64,000 nucleotides of DNA, taken from Streptomyces canus. GTDB lineage: Bacteria > Actinomycetota > Actinomycetes > Streptomycetales > Streptomycetaceae. This document shows, in pieces, positions 35,317-44,289 of the stretch. The translations under genes and the position numbers were made by a program. The notes beneath the pieces were generated by a model. It was not told the DNA's origin, made no database searches, and saw only the letters and a list, made by a program, of their open reading frames with translations. The number at the start of each line of letters is the position of its first letter. The stretch's first letter is position 1. The stretch spans positions 7,068,001-7,132,000 of the forward strand of contig NZ_JAUSWW010000001.1 in assembly GCF_030815415.1 (NCBI RefSeq), read 5' to 3'.

Positions 35317-35904
35317 TTGATCAGCTTCACCGTGACGGCCGTCGTCTTCGGCGTCGTCTTCCTCGCAGAGCTGCCGGACAAGACCGCGCTGGCGGGTCTG
35401 GTCCTGGGCACCCGCTATCGCGCGTCGTACGTCTTCGCGGGTGTGGCGGCGGCCTTCGCCCTCCATGTGGCGCTGGCCGTGGCGGCGGGCAGCGTACTCA
35501 CGCTCTTGCCGCAGCAGCTCGTACACGCCCTGACGGGTGTCCTCTTCCTGGGCGGTGCCGCGGTGCTGCTGATGACGAAGGGCGGGGCCGATGGTGACGC
35601 GGAGATCCGGCGCCCGGAGAACCAGTCCTTCTGGAAGGTCGCGGGCGCAGGCTTCATGCTCATCCTGGTCGCGGAGTTCGGCGACCTCACGCAGATCATG
35701 ACGGCGAATCTGGCCGCCCGCTACGACGATCCGCTCTCCGTCGGTCTCGGCGCGGTGCTCGCGCTCTGGGCGGTGGCCGGGCTCGGCATCGTCGGTGGAA
35801 AGGCGCTGATGAAGCGGGTGCCGTTGCGGTTGATCACGAAGGTGGCGGCGCTGCTGATGCTGGGGCTCGGGCTGTGGAGCCTGTGGGAGGCGGCCACCGC
35901 GTGA
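35317..35904 (+). CDS. GDT1/TMEM165 family cation exporter
   Basis: 195 residues, TTG start after GAGGA. Six helices with the two family motifs FLAELPDKTALAGLVLG (first half) and VAEFGDLTQIMTANLAARY (second half), i.e. E-x-P/G-D-K/L-T. The family exports Mn2+ (or exchanges Ca2+/H+). The yybP-ykoY riboswitch directly upstream makes manganese export by far the best reading. Confidence 0.9.
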   Translation: MISFTVTAVVFGVVFLAELPDKTALAGLVLGTRYRASYVFAGVAAAFALHVALAVAAGSVLTLLPQQLVHALTGVLFLGGAAVLLMTKGGADGDAEIRRPENQSFWKVAGAGFMLILVAEFGDLTQIMTANLAARYDDPLSVGLGAVLALWAVAGLGIVGGKALMKRVPLRLITKVAALLMLGLGLWSLWEAATA

Positions 35905-36067
35905 ACTGAACGGCCGGTGAACAGTCCCGGCATGCGCTGGCGCAAAGCGGGCCATGTTTTGTACCGTAGGAAAACAAAGTGGCTCCCCGCTCGTTCTCCC
36001 TGACCGGCGGGTGGGGGCCGCCTTGTCCCTCCGGGTCACCCCCGGTCCCCGCGCCTTGGAGCTGCCG

Positions 36068-36736
36068 ATGACGGCCACCGCCGTGCCCACCGTGCTGACC
36101 GCCCGCGCCCTCCTGCTCGACATGGACGGCACCCTTGTGAACTCCGATGTCGTCGTCGAGCGCTGCTGGCGGCGGTGGGCGTCGTGGCACGGGCTGGACG
36201 GCGACGAGGTCATGAAGGTCGTCCACGGACGGCAGGGGTACGCGTCGATGGCGTTGCTGCTGCCGGATCGGCCGATGGAGCAGAACCACGCGGACAACGC
36301 GTTGATGCTCGCCGAGGAGACGGCGGACATGGAGGGCGTGGTCGAGGTACCGGGGGCGTCGGAGTTTCTGGCGTCCCTTCGGGGGGTGCCGCATGCGCTG
36401 GTGACCTCGGCGGATGTCGCCCTCTCCACGGCGCGGATGGCCGCGGCCGGTCTGCCGCTGCCGGACATCCGGATCACCGCCGAGTCCGTCGGCGCGAGCA
36501 AGCCGGATCCGGAGGGCTTTCTGAAGGGGGCCGCGGAACTGGGGCTGGCGCCGGAGGACTGCGTCGTCTTCGAGGACTCCGGGGCGGGGATCGCGGCGGG
36601 GCGCGCCGCGGGGATGCGGGTGGTCGGCGTCGGCTCGCGGGCCGACTTCTACGATCCGGACGTCGTCGTCCGCGACCTGACCCGGGTCCGTGTGTCGCCC
36701 ACGGCGGACGGGGCGATACGGCTGTACGTCAGCTAG
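36068..36736 (+). CDS. HAD-IA family phosphatase
   Basis: 222 residues from ATG 36068; an earlier in-frame ATG at 35954 encodes an unconserved leader. Motif I LLLDMDGTLVNSD, motif II VTSADVALS, motif III KPDPEGFLKGA, and motif IV VVFEDSGAGIAAGRAAGM place it with phosphoglycolate/sugar-phosphate phosphatases. Substrate unknown. Confidence 0.88.
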   Translation: MTATAVPTVLTARALLLDMDGTLVNSDVVVERCWRRWASWHGLDGDEVMKVVHGRQGYASMALLLPDRPMEQNHADNALMLAEETADMEGVVEVPGASEFLASLRGVPHALVTSADVALSTARMAAAGLPLPDIRITAESVGASKPDPEGFLKGAAELGLAPEDCVVFEDSGAGIAAGRAAGMRVVGVGSRADFYDPDVVVRDLTRVRVSPTADGAIRLYVS

Positions 36737-37520
36737 GCCGGTGCGTGGGGCTGCCCTCGGCTGTTTTCGCCCCCGCCGCCCCTACCCGTCCCATCCTCCA
36801 GGGGCTGCCGCCCCTTCGACCCCGCCCCCCAAGGGGCTCCGCCCCCTGGACCCCCATCGGCCCGAAGGGCCTCGTCCTCAAACGCCGGACGGGCTGAAAT
36901 AGCGGGACCGGCATCGAGAGGCGGAGCCCTCTCCGGGCGGGCTGAAAGACACGGACCGGCATCGAGAGGCGCAGCAGCCTGCGGGTGGGTGGGGGATCGG
37001 GACGGCAGTGCCTCGTCCCCGGACGCCGGACCGGTCTGGCAAGGCCTCGTCCTCGGACGCCGGACCGGCCGCCACCGTAGAGCCGCTCCTGGGCCCCCCA
37101 GCGGGGCACCACCCACGCATGCGCACTGTCCCCAGGCGGGGACGCACCCGCACCGCCGCACTGTCCCCAGGCGGGACGCACCCGCAGCGGCGCACTGGCG
37201 CACCGTCCCCAGGCGGGACGGGCCCGCGCTTGCGCAACGGCGAGAAGGGGACGTACCGGGGGGTGTCCGCCCGCAGCGTCGGGCGACCGACCAAGAGCAC
37301 ATCCCCAGCCCACAGCACCGCCCGACCGAGGACGGACACCCCCCGGTGCGGCACCGACCCCCAACGACGAGTAGTGCGCAACGCGAACCCCCACCGAAGC
37401 CGCCACGGGCCGCCGCAGGCATCCGCCCACTCGCCGTCAGGCGTTCACGGTTCCCCGCACAGCACCGCCCGACCGAGGATGGACACCCCCGACGGCATCC
37501 GCCCACTTGCCGTCAGGCGT
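36737..37520. repeat. Repeat-rich intergenic region
   Basis: 784 bp with no credible gene. Three variants of CCTCGTCCTC-(A/G)-(A/G)-ACGCCGGAC lie at about 36870-36890, 37011-37030 and 37045-37066. GGACCGGCATCGAGAGGCG occurs at 36905 and again at 36953. A GC-rich 3-copy tandem (CACTGTCCCCAGGCGGGACG-type) spans 37121-37235. CACAGCACCGCCCGACCGAG occurs at 37311 and 37458, and a 37-bp unit starting GGCATCCGCCCAC occurs at 37418 and 37494. The last copy runs into the stop codon of the following gene. Confidence 0.75.
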
Positions 37521-38501
37521 TCACGGCTCCTGTGTCTCCGATTCCAGTCGCTCCCGCGTCGTCAGGTCGTACACCCCGGGCTCGGCCGTCTGGATTCCCC
37601 GTGCCCACTGGTACCGGCTCACCGCGTCCTCGACGCCCTCGTTGTAGTGGCCGCTCGCCTTGCGGGTGTAGAGGCCCAGTTGGGTGAGGCGGCGTTCCAG
37701 TTCGAGGACCTCGTCGCCCTCGGAGCCGCGGCGTAGCACGGGGGGTGTGCTTTCGCGGGCGTCGGAGGCGTCGTCGGCTGTGGGCGAGGTGGCGGGGGAG
37801 GTTGGCGGGGAGGTCGTTGAGCGGGACGGGGTCGGGGAGGCGGTTGTCGGGGTCGGGGTCGGGGATGGCGACGGGGTGGTGGAGGCGGACGGCGGTGGGG
37901 GTACCGCGGTGGGGCGGGGTGCCGTCGTGGTGGGGGACTGGGACGCCGCTTCCGTTGTCGGTGACGCGTCCGGGACGCTCGCCCGTACCTCCTGCGGCAG
38001 CGCTCCGTTGCGGGTGGGCGTGTCGTACGAGAACAGCCCGCTCGCCAGCCCGGCCGCCGCGATCACCGCGACGAGCCCGCCGGCCGCGCCCAGCAGGACC
38101 GTGCGGCGGGGGCGTCGGCGCGGTTCGTCGTCGAAGTCGTCGAAGTCGTCCAAGCCGGGGAGGTCGGCGCCCTCGGCTTCCCGTCCCGCTCCCTCGAACA
38201 GGCTCAGGTCCCTGGTGCTGGGCACCGGGCCCGGCACCGCACGCAACGGCATCGTCATGTCGGCCGCCCCGGTCGCCGCTCCGGCCGCCGCTTCGGTCGC
38301 TGACCCGGCCGACGCCTCCCCCTCCAGCTCCACGTAGGGACGTATGCGCAACGGATCAAAATCCTCCGCCGCGGCCGCCTCCGCCGTACGCGCGTCGCGC
38401 AGGGCGTCGGACGCCCGTTGCGTGCACCCGCACGACGGCGTGTTGTCGGTCCCTCTGGGTGCCCCGCACTCCGGGCACAGATGGCCATGCGATTCCGCCA
38501 T
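37521..38501 (-). CDS. Peptidoglycan-binding-domain membrane protein
   Basis: 326 residues from MAESHGHLCPECG; a longer reading to 39215 is rejected as antisense to the MFS gene. Order: a zinc-finger-like CPECG...CGC at residues 9-27, an acidic segment (DLPGLDDFDDFDDEP), a TM helix (TVLLGAAGGLVAVIAAAGLA, about 134-153), a long Thr/Pro/Ser linker, and a C-terminal peptidoglycan-binding repeat domain (LRRGSEGDEVLELERRLTQLG). Bitopic, with its C-terminus outside against the wall. Confidence 0.85.
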   Translation of the reverse strand: MAESHGHLCPECGAPRGTDNTPSCGCTQRASDALRDARTAEAAAAEDFDPLRIRPYVELEGEASAGSATEAAAGAATGAADMTMPLRAVPGPVPSTRDLSLFEGAGREAEGADLPGLDDFDDFDDEPRRRPRRTVLLGAAGGLVAVIAAAGLASGLFSYDTPTRNGALPQEVRASVPDASPTTEAASQSPTTTAPRPTAVPPPPSASTTPSPSPTPTPTTASPTPSRSTTSPPTSPATSPTADDASDARESTPPVLRRGSEGDEVLELERRLTQLGLYTRKASGHYNEGVEDAVSRYQWARGIQTAEPGVYDLTTRERLESETQEP

Positions 38502-38661
38502 GTGTTCGTCCCTCCCCTCGCGAACTCCAGAGATTATGCAGACTCCCTCCACACTCCCGTCCCATAAGCCCCCGGAATACCGGCTTCCACCAGGACTCAA
38601 CAGGCCATAAACGGTCACACCAACCACGATGGAGAGGTAACGAGACCTTCGGGAGGTCTTC

Positions 38662-40743
38662 ATGGCCGCGGATGCGGACGGTATGACGGGTGATGTGCGA
38701 GACCCACGAAACCCAGCCGGGGACGGAACACCCGGCCAGACGCAGGACCCCCACGTGTCCGGCAACGTCCTCGTGTCGATCGGCGCCCTGCTCCTCGGCA
38801 TGCTGCTCGCCGCCCTGGACCAGACCATCGTCTCCACCGCGCTGCCCACCATCGTCAGCGACCTCGGCGGCCTGGAGCACCTGTCCTGGGTGGTCACCGC
38901 GTATCTGCTCGCCTCGACCGCCGCGACCCCGCTGTGGGGCAAGCTCGGCGACCAGTACGGCCGGAAGAAGCTGTTCCAGACCGCGATCGTGATCTTCCTG
39001 ATCGGGTCGGCGCTGTGCGGCATGGCGCAGAACATGCCGCAGCTGATCGCGTTCCGGGCGCTCCAGGGACTCGGCGGCGGCGGGCTCATGGTGCTGTCGA
39101 TGGCGATCGTCGGCGACCTCGTCTCGCCGCGCGAACGCGGGCGGTACCAGGGACTGTTCGGCGCGGTCTTCGGGGCGACCAGCGTCCTCGGCCCGCTCCT
39201 CGGCGGACTGTTCACCGAGCACCTCAGCTGGCGCTGGGTCTTCTACATCAACATCCCCGTGGGCGTCGTCGCCCTCGCCGTCATCGCCACCGTGCTCCGC
39301 ATCCCGAGCAAGGCGACACGGCACGTCATCGACTACCTCGGCACGTTCCTGATCGCCTCCGTCGCGACCTGTCTGGTCCTGGTGGCGTCCCTCGGCGGCA
39401 CCACCTGGGGCTGGGGCTCGCCGCAGATCATCGGCCTGGCGGTGCTCGGCGTCGTGCTCACCGTGGCCTTCGTCGCCGTGGAACGCAAGGCGGCCGAACC
39501 CGTCCTGCCGCTCAAGCTCTTCCGTATCCGCACGTTCACGCTCTCTGCGGTCATCAGCTTCATCGTGGGCTTCGCGATGTTCGGCGCGATGACGTACCTG
39601 CCGACGTTCCTCCAGGTGGTGCAGGGCGTCAGCCCGACCATGTCCGGTGTGCACATGCTGCCGATGGTGGCCGGACTGCTGCTGTCGTCGACCGCGTCCG
39701 GGCAGATCGTCAGCCGTACCGGACGGTGGAAGGTGTTCCCGGTCGTGGGCACGGGGGTCACGACCATCGGTCTGCTCCTGCTCCACCGGCTGGACGAGAA
39801 CAGCTCGGCCTGGGAGATGAGCACGTACTTCTTCGTGTTCGGTCTGGGCCTGGGCCTGGTGATGCAGGTGCTGGTCCTCATCGTGCAGAACGCGGTCTCG
39901 TACGAGGATCTGGGCGTCGCCACCTCCGGCGCGACCTTCTTCCGGTCCATCGGAGCCTCCTTCGGCGTCGCCATCTTCGGCACGGTCTTCGCGAACCGCC
40001 TCGGCGACAAACTCACCGCCGCCTTCCGCGGCGCCGAACTCCCGCCGGGCGCCTCGGTGGACGGGCTGGAGTCCGACCCTCGTGGCATCACGGAGCTGCC
40101 GGGCGCGCTCCAGCCGCCCGCGGTGCACGCGTACGCCTCGTCCATCACCGACGTCTTCCTGTACGCCGCGCCGGTCGCGCTCGTCGGCTTCGTGCTGGCC
40201 TGGTTCCTCAAGGAGGACCGGCTGCGCGGCTCGGTCACGGCGCCGGACCTCACCGAGACGCTCGCCAGCAATCCGGTAGAGCGTTCGTCGTACGACGAGG
40301 TGTGCCGGGCGCTGTCGGTGCTGGGTACGCGGGAGGGGCGGCGGGAGATCTACCGGACGATCACCGAACGGGCGGGGTACGACCTGCTGCCGGGCGCGAG
40401 CTGGCTGCTGCTGCGGATCAAGAGGCACGGCTGGGTGGAGCCGGCCCTCCTCGCCGCACGCAGCTCCGTTCCGCTGCACGTCATCGTGGACGCCGCCCGC
40501 CAGGTCGAGGAGCGGCGCCTGGCCCGGCGCGACGGCATCGACCTCGTCCTCACCGACGGCGGCCACGAGGTCGCCGACCGCCTCGCCCGGGCCCGCGAGG
40601 AGTCCCTGGCGGAGCTCCTCGGCGACTGGTGGGGCCCGGACCGCCCGACGGACCTGGAGCGCCTCGTGAAGGACCTCACCAGCGAACTCTGCGGCTCGGA
40701 CCGCGAACAGCCCCACAACGGCTCGACGGCACGCCGCGAATGA
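38662..40743 (+). CDS. MFS transporter fused to MarR-like domain
   Basis: 693 residues. Residues 30-520 form a 14-helix DHA2 pump (LLLGMLLAALDQTIVSTALP; motif A GKLGDQYGRKK; motif C GPLLGG). Residues 535-693 are a soluble domain resembling a MarR winged helix (AGYDLLPGASWLLLRIKRHG; LARRDGIDLVLTDGGHEVAD; LAELLGDWW). Roughly 150 residues longer than the usual DHA2 protein. It may be a transporter that directly senses its cargo or DNA. GGGAGG precedes the ATG. Confidence 0.88.
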   Translation: MAADADGMTGDVRDPRNPAGDGTPGQTQDPHVSGNVLVSIGALLLGMLLAALDQTIVSTALPTIVSDLGGLEHLSWVVTAYLLASTAATPLWGKLGDQYGRKKLFQTAIVIFLIGSALCGMAQNMPQLIAFRALQGLGGGGLMVLSMAIVGDLVSPRERGRYQGLFGAVFGATSVLGPLLGGLFTEHLSWRWVFYINIPVGVVALAVIATVLRIPSKATRHVIDYLGTFLIASVATCLVLVASLGGTTWGWGSPQIIGLAVLGVVLTVAFVAVERKAAEPVLPLKLFRIRTFTLSAVISFIVGFAMFGAMTYLPTFLQVVQGVSPTMSGVHMLPMVAGLLLSSTASGQIVSRTGRWKVFPVVGTGVTTIGLLLLHRLDENSSAWEMSTYFFVFGLGLGLVMQVLVLIVQNAVSYEDLGVATSGATFFRSIGASFGVAIFGTVFANRLGDKLTAAFRGAELPPGASVDGLESDPRGITELPGALQPPAVHAYASSITDVFLYAAPVALVGFVLAWFLKEDRLRGSVTAPDLTETLASNPVERSSYDEVCRALSVLGTREGRREIYRTITERAGYDLLPGASWLLLRIKRHGWVEPALLAARSSVPLHVIVDAARQVEERRLARRDGIDLVLTDGGHEVADRLARAREESLAELLGDWWGPDRPTDLERLVKDLTSELCGSDREQPHNGSTARRE

Positions 40744-40756
40744 CCGCCTCCGCGAC

Positions 40757-41248
40757 CTACAGCTTCTTGGCGAACCAGTGCTCCGCGTACGGGTCGTCGT
40801 TGTGCGGCCCGGTCTCCTCGTAGCCGAGGCGCGTGTACAGCGCACGTGCCTCGGTGAGGTCGTCGCGGGTGTCGAGGATCATGCGGGCGGCGCCCAGTTC
40901 GCGGGCGGTGTCCTCGGCGGCGCGGACGAGGACCGGGCCGCCGCCCTTGCCGCGCAGCTCCTCGCGGACGTACACCCGCTTCAGCTCGGCGGTGTCCGCG
41001 TCCAGGAGGCGCACGCCCGCGGTGCCGGCGGGCTCGCCGCCGTACCGGGCCACCAGCAGCCGCCCTTTCGGCGGGGTGAGTGCGGACCAGTCCGCGCCGG
41101 TGACCTCCCGCTCCAGCTCCTCCGGCTCGGTGCGCCGCCCCTGGTGCAGGAGGTAGTAGCGGTCGCTGACCTCCGTGTAGTACGCCCGCCACAGTGCGGC
41201 GGCGACGGGGGAGTCGTAGGGCTCGGGGGCCACGGTCCAGGAAGTCAT
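40757..41248 (-). CDS. GNAT family N-acetyltransferase
   Basis: 163 residues from MTSWTVAPEPYD. The acetyl-CoA loop is REELRGKGGGPVLV, followed by ILDTRDDLTEARALYTRLGYEE. Convergent with the MFS gene (14 bp apart) and divergent from the following coiled-coil gene. Confidence 0.88.
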   Translation of the reverse strand: MTSWTVAPEPYDSPVAAALWRAYYTEVSDRYYLLHQGRRTEPEELEREVTGADWSALTPPKGRLLVARYGGEPAGTAGVRLLDADTAELKRVYVREELRGKGGGPVLVRAAEDTARELGAARMILDTRDDLTEARALYTRLGYEETGPHNDDPYAEHWFAKKL

Positions 41249-41334
41249 GCGGCCCATTCTCGGGAGGTGCGCCCTGGCGACCGCAAGCGAATAACCGGCG
41301 GTTTGGGGAGCCACTTCGGGGCTACCCGGTAGCC

Positions 41335-42045
41335 ATGTCAACTGGCCTGATCATCGCTCTGATCGTGATCGTTGTGGCCGTCATTGCCGTGGCGGCCGTT
41401 CTTGCCCGGCGTGCTCGGGGGCCGCAGCGCGGCCGGAGTCTGAAGCGGCGCTTCGGGCCCGAGTACGACCGTGCCCTGGCCCAGCACGACGGCGACCCAG
41501 AGGCTGCCGAGCGGGAGCTCGCCGCCCGTGTCGAGCGGCATGGTTCGCTGCGCGAGCGGCCGCTGGAGCCGGCGCAGCGCCAGCAGTACGAGGCCCGCTG
41601 GACGGCGGCCCAGGAGCGCTTCGTCGACTCGCCGCGGGAGGCCGTGGCCGAGGCGGACCGGCTGCTCGCCGACCTCGCCGGGGCCAAGGGGTTCCCGGAC
41701 GGCGGGCAGTACGAGGAGCAGCTCGCCGCACTGTCCGTGCACCACGCGGACCATGTGCAGGGCTACCGGCGTGTGCACCAAGCCGCCCATCTGCGCGGGG
41801 ACGAGACACAGGACGGCGCCCGGGCGGGCACCGAGGAGATGCGCGAGGCCATGGTCGAGGCCCGGTCCCTGTTCGAGGACCTGGTGGGCCACAACGGCCG
41901 GCACGGGGACTCGTCCCGGACGGCCGAGCGCGTGGAGAACACACCCGAGCACGAGGCATCCGACGGCGGGAACCGACCCGCCCGCACCGAGAGCCGCGGC
42001 CATCTGCCGTGGGTATCCACCCGGCGTCACGCGAAGGGGAGTTGA
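41335..42045 (+). CDS. Membrane-anchored helical-domain protein
   Basis: 236 residues. One N-terminal TM (LIIALIVIVVAVIAVAAVLA, residues 5-24) is followed by a helical domain. The key block is ARWTAAQERFVDSPREAVAEADRLLADLA (about residues 83-111; key residues FVD, PR, EAD), shared with the next gene's product. The tail is charged. No known function. Five nt upstream of the next gene's start (42051), so they form one operon. Confidence 0.8.
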   Translation: MSTGLIIALIVIVVAVIAVAAVLARRARGPQRGRSLKRRFGPEYDRALAQHDGDPEAAERELAARVERHGSLRERPLEPAQRQQYEARWTAAQERFVDSPREAVAEADRLLADLAGAKGFPDGGQYEEQLAALSVHHADHVQGYRRVHQAAHLRGDETQDGARAGTEEMREAMVEARSLFEDLVGHNGRHGDSSRTAERVENTPEHEASDGGNRPARTESRGHLPWVSTRRHAKGS

Positions 42046-42050
42046 GTGAC

Positions 42051-42653
42051 ATGACGGACGCGACGACCGGCCAGGGCGCCGACGGCGCACGGCGCGGCGA
42101 GAAGACGACGGGCGAGGGCCCGGCAGGGCGTGCCTATGGGACGGGCGGCCAGTCGAACCTCCCCCAGGGCGACCGCTCCAAGGGCCCCCAGGGCCAGGAG
42201 AGCGCCCCTCTCGTGGCGGGCCACGACACGCGCGACACCACCTCCGGTGCCGAGCGGACCGACACGGGCGACGGCTCACGCTCGCCCCTCGTCGCCGGTC
42301 CCGCCGGGCACGAGGCGGCGACCAAGGGCCACGACACGGCCGCGACGGCCAAGGGCGAGGGTTCGCAGCGCGGTCGGCTGCTTCCGCACGATGAGAGCGA
42401 CAAGCTCTCGCTGCAGCTCCAGCACGCGGTCGCCGGGTTCGTCGACGGGCCCCGGAACGCCGTCGAGGAGGCCGACCACGTGATGGAGGAGCTGGCCTCC
42501 CGCGTCACGGACGCCCTGACCAACCGCCGCCGCACCCTGCGCACGTCCTGGCAGGACGGCGAGGACAAGCACGGGAACGCCGGCGACACCGAGCAGCTCC
42601 GCCTCGCCCTGCGCGACTACCGGGAGCTGGCGGACCGGCTACTGCACCTCTGA
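42051..42653 (+). CDS. Soluble helical-domain protein, paralogue of preceding gene
   Basis: 200 residues. Residues 1-115 are hydrophilic and low in structure (Gly/Thr/Asp rich). Residues 118-200 form the helical domain, with LQHAVAGFVDGPRNAVEEAD, LASRVTDALTNRRR and LALRDYRELADRLLHL. This matches the domain of the preceding membrane protein. GGGGAG precedes the ATG by 10 nt. It ends 15 bp inside the convergent DUF1992 gene. Confidence 0.78.
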   Translation: MTDATTGQGADGARRGEKTTGEGPAGRAYGTGGQSNLPQGDRSKGPQGQESAPLVAGHDTRDTTSGAERTDTGDGSRSPLVAGPAGHEAATKGHDTAATAKGEGSQRGRLLPHDESDKLSLQLQHAVAGFVDGPRNAVEEADHVMEELASRVTDALTNRRRTLRTSWQDGEDKHGNAGDTEQLRLALRDYRELADRLLHL

Positions 42654-43064
42654 CCTACCCGCCGCCGCGCGGCGTTCCCGCCACTGCCGTACGACGTCCT
42701 CGACGTCGTACGGCTTTTTTCCGAGCGGGGGGCCGGGCGGCGGCCTGAACATCATCTCGCGGATCTTGACGTTGACGTCCGTGATCAGTTTCCGGACGAT
42801 CCGCTCGGAGGGTGCCGCGAACGCGGCGGCGAGGGTGTCCTCGGCCTCCTTGCGCAGGGCCAGCGCGGGCGGCAGCACGGCGAGACCCTCGCGGGCCATC
42901 TTGCGCCTGATCCACCAGAGTTCGTCGTACGGGGTGTCGAGATCGGCGGGCAGGGGCTCGCCCACGCCGGGGAGACGGTCGAAGTCGCCGCGGCCCTGCG
43001 CGTCTTGGATCTGCTTGTCGACCCAGGACTCGAACGGGACGCCGGGTGGCTTTCGCTCGGTCAT
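42639..43064 (-). CDS. DUF1992 (DnaJC28-like) protein
   Basis: 141 residues. FESWVDKQIQDAQGRGDFD near the N-terminus and WWIRRKMAREGL mark the conserved-28 domain of DnaJ subfamily C member 28 / YjdF. No J domain is present. The function is unclear, possibly a chaperone-related factor. Confidence 0.85.
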   Translation of the reverse strand: MTERKPPGVPFESWVDKQIQDAQGRGDFDRLPGVGEPLPADLDTPYDELWWIRRKMAREGLAVLPPALALRKEAEDTLAAAFAAPSERIVRKLITDVNVKIREMMFRPPPGPPLGKKPYDVEDVVRQWRERRAAAGRSEVQ

Positions 43065-43114
43065 GAGTCCATTGTGCCGGACGCGGAATGGCCGGGCGAT
43101 TTATCATGCGGCCG

Positions 43115-43136
43115 CTGTGCAAGCACACTTGCACAG
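43115..43136. promoter_or_regulatory. Palindrome upstream of FHA gene
   Basis: CTGTGCAA / TTGCACAG, 8-bp arms with a 6-bp spacer, and a third TGCACAA half-site at 43152. Positioned 33 bp before the GTG start of the FHA gene, so it is a candidate operator of unknown protein. Confidence 0.45.
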
Positions 43137-43168
43137 GGACATTTCAGCAACTGCACAAGGGAGCGCAC

Positions 43169-43561
43169 GTGCTCGAACTCACCATGGCCGCCGTATCCGC
43201 GGCGGAGGAGGGTGCCACGGCCGGCATGCAGATGGCCGACGCGCCCAGTGATCCGGGCGCCGTGCTGCGAGTCGGCCGCGACAAGTCCGTGTGCCGCCTC
43301 TCGACGCCCGACGACTGGCTGTTCGTCTCCCGGGTCCATCTGGAGTTCCTGTGCGGTCCCGAGGGCGGCTGGCAGGTCACCTGGCTGCAGGGCTCACAGC
43401 CCGAACCGTCCTCCGAGGTGCACCTGGTGGTCGGCCAGTACGCGCAGCCGCTCGTCTACGGCGGGACCATCCCGCTGCCCAGGGGCGGCAACGGCGAGAT
43501 CGTCATCCGGGACCGCACCGCCCCCCGTACCGTCAACGTGGGTTTCTACCACGAGGCTTGA
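43169..43561 (+). CDS. Small FHA-domain protein
   Basis: 130 residues from GTG 43169 (AAGGGA upstream). The body is an FHA fold: LRVGRDKSVCRLSTPDDW carries the phosphothreonine-contacting arginine, then VSRVHLEFLCGPEGGW with the conserved serine and histidine. It lacks other domains, so it is probably a phosphothreonine-reader adaptor for a Ser/Thr kinase target. Confidence 0.8.
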   Translation: MLELTMAAVSAAEEGATAGMQMADAPSDPGAVLRVGRDKSVCRLSTPDDWLFVSRVHLEFLCGPEGGWQVTWLQGSQPEPSSEVHLVVGQYAQPLVYGGTIPLPRGGNGEIVIRDRTAPRTVNVGFYHEA

Positions 43562-43583
43562 TCTTTCACGGGCCCGCAGCGGG

Positions 43584-44255
43584 CTACGGCAGCACCCGCG
43601 CCAGCGCGAAGCCGTCGTAGCCCTTGCTGCCCACCGTCTGGATCGCGGTGCCGCTCAACTTCGGGTGGGAGCCGATCAGTTCGATCGCGGCCCGGGTCCC
43701 GGTGACGTCCGGGTCGGTGCTGCCGGAGTCCGCGACGCGGCCCCCGCGTACGACGTTGTCGACGATGATCAGGCTGCCCGGACGGGTCAGCTTCAGGGCC
43801 CACTCCAGGTAGTGCGGGTTGTTGTCCTTGTCGGCGTCGATGAAGACGAGGTCGAAGGGGGCCGGGGCCTCGTCGGCCAGCCGGGACAGCGACTCCAGGG
43901 CCGGACCGACCCGGATCTCGACGAGTTTGTCGAGGCCGGCCCGCGCGATGTTGCGGGTCGCGACCTCGGCGTGCCGGGGGCTGTACTCCAGCGAGACCAG
44001 CCGGCCGTCTGCGGGCAGCGCACGGGCCAGCCAGATGGTGCTGTAGCCGCCGAGGGTGCCGATCTCCAGGATGTTCCGGGCGCCCTGGATCTGGGCGAAC
44101 AGCTGGAGGAGCTTGCCCTGCGGGGCGGCGACGGCGATCTGCGGGAGTGCGGCCGCCTCGCTGTCACGCAGGGCCGCGGCCAGCACTTCGTCGTCGGGTG
44201 TGAGGTGGGTGGTGAAGTAGTCGTCGACGTCGTCCCAGATCTTCGACTCGCTCAT
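43584..44255 (-). CDS. O-methyltransferase (class I, SAM dependent)
   Basis: 223 residues. SAM-binding block ILEIGTLGGYSTIWLARALP, VSLEYSPRHAEVAT, DLVFIDADKDNNPHYLEWAL (metal site aspartates) and IIVDNVVRGG match the catechol/CCoA O-methyltransferase family (PF01596). Divalent metal is needed. The gene is convergent with the FHA gene. Confidence 0.92.
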   Translation of the reverse strand: MSESKIWDDVDDYFTTHLTPDDEVLAAALRDSEAAALPQIAVAAPQGKLLQLFAQIQGARNILEIGTLGGYSTIWLARALPADGRLVSLEYSPRHAEVATRNIARAGLDKLVEIRVGPALESLSRLADEAPAPFDLVFIDADKDNNPHYLEWALKLTRPGSLIIVDNVVRGGRVADSGSTDPDVTGTRAAIELIGSHPKLSGTAIQTVGSKGYDGFALARVLP

Positions 44256-44289
44256 GCGACCTGTGCCTTTCGGGTGGCTGTTCGGGTGG

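Noticed and set aside
37121..37235. Possible CRISPR-like array
   Set aside because: Three imperfect tandem copies without unique spacers of constant length and no cas genes.
38356..40845. 829-codon minus-strand frame
   Set aside because: Antisense to the MFS-MarR gene; low-complexity translation.
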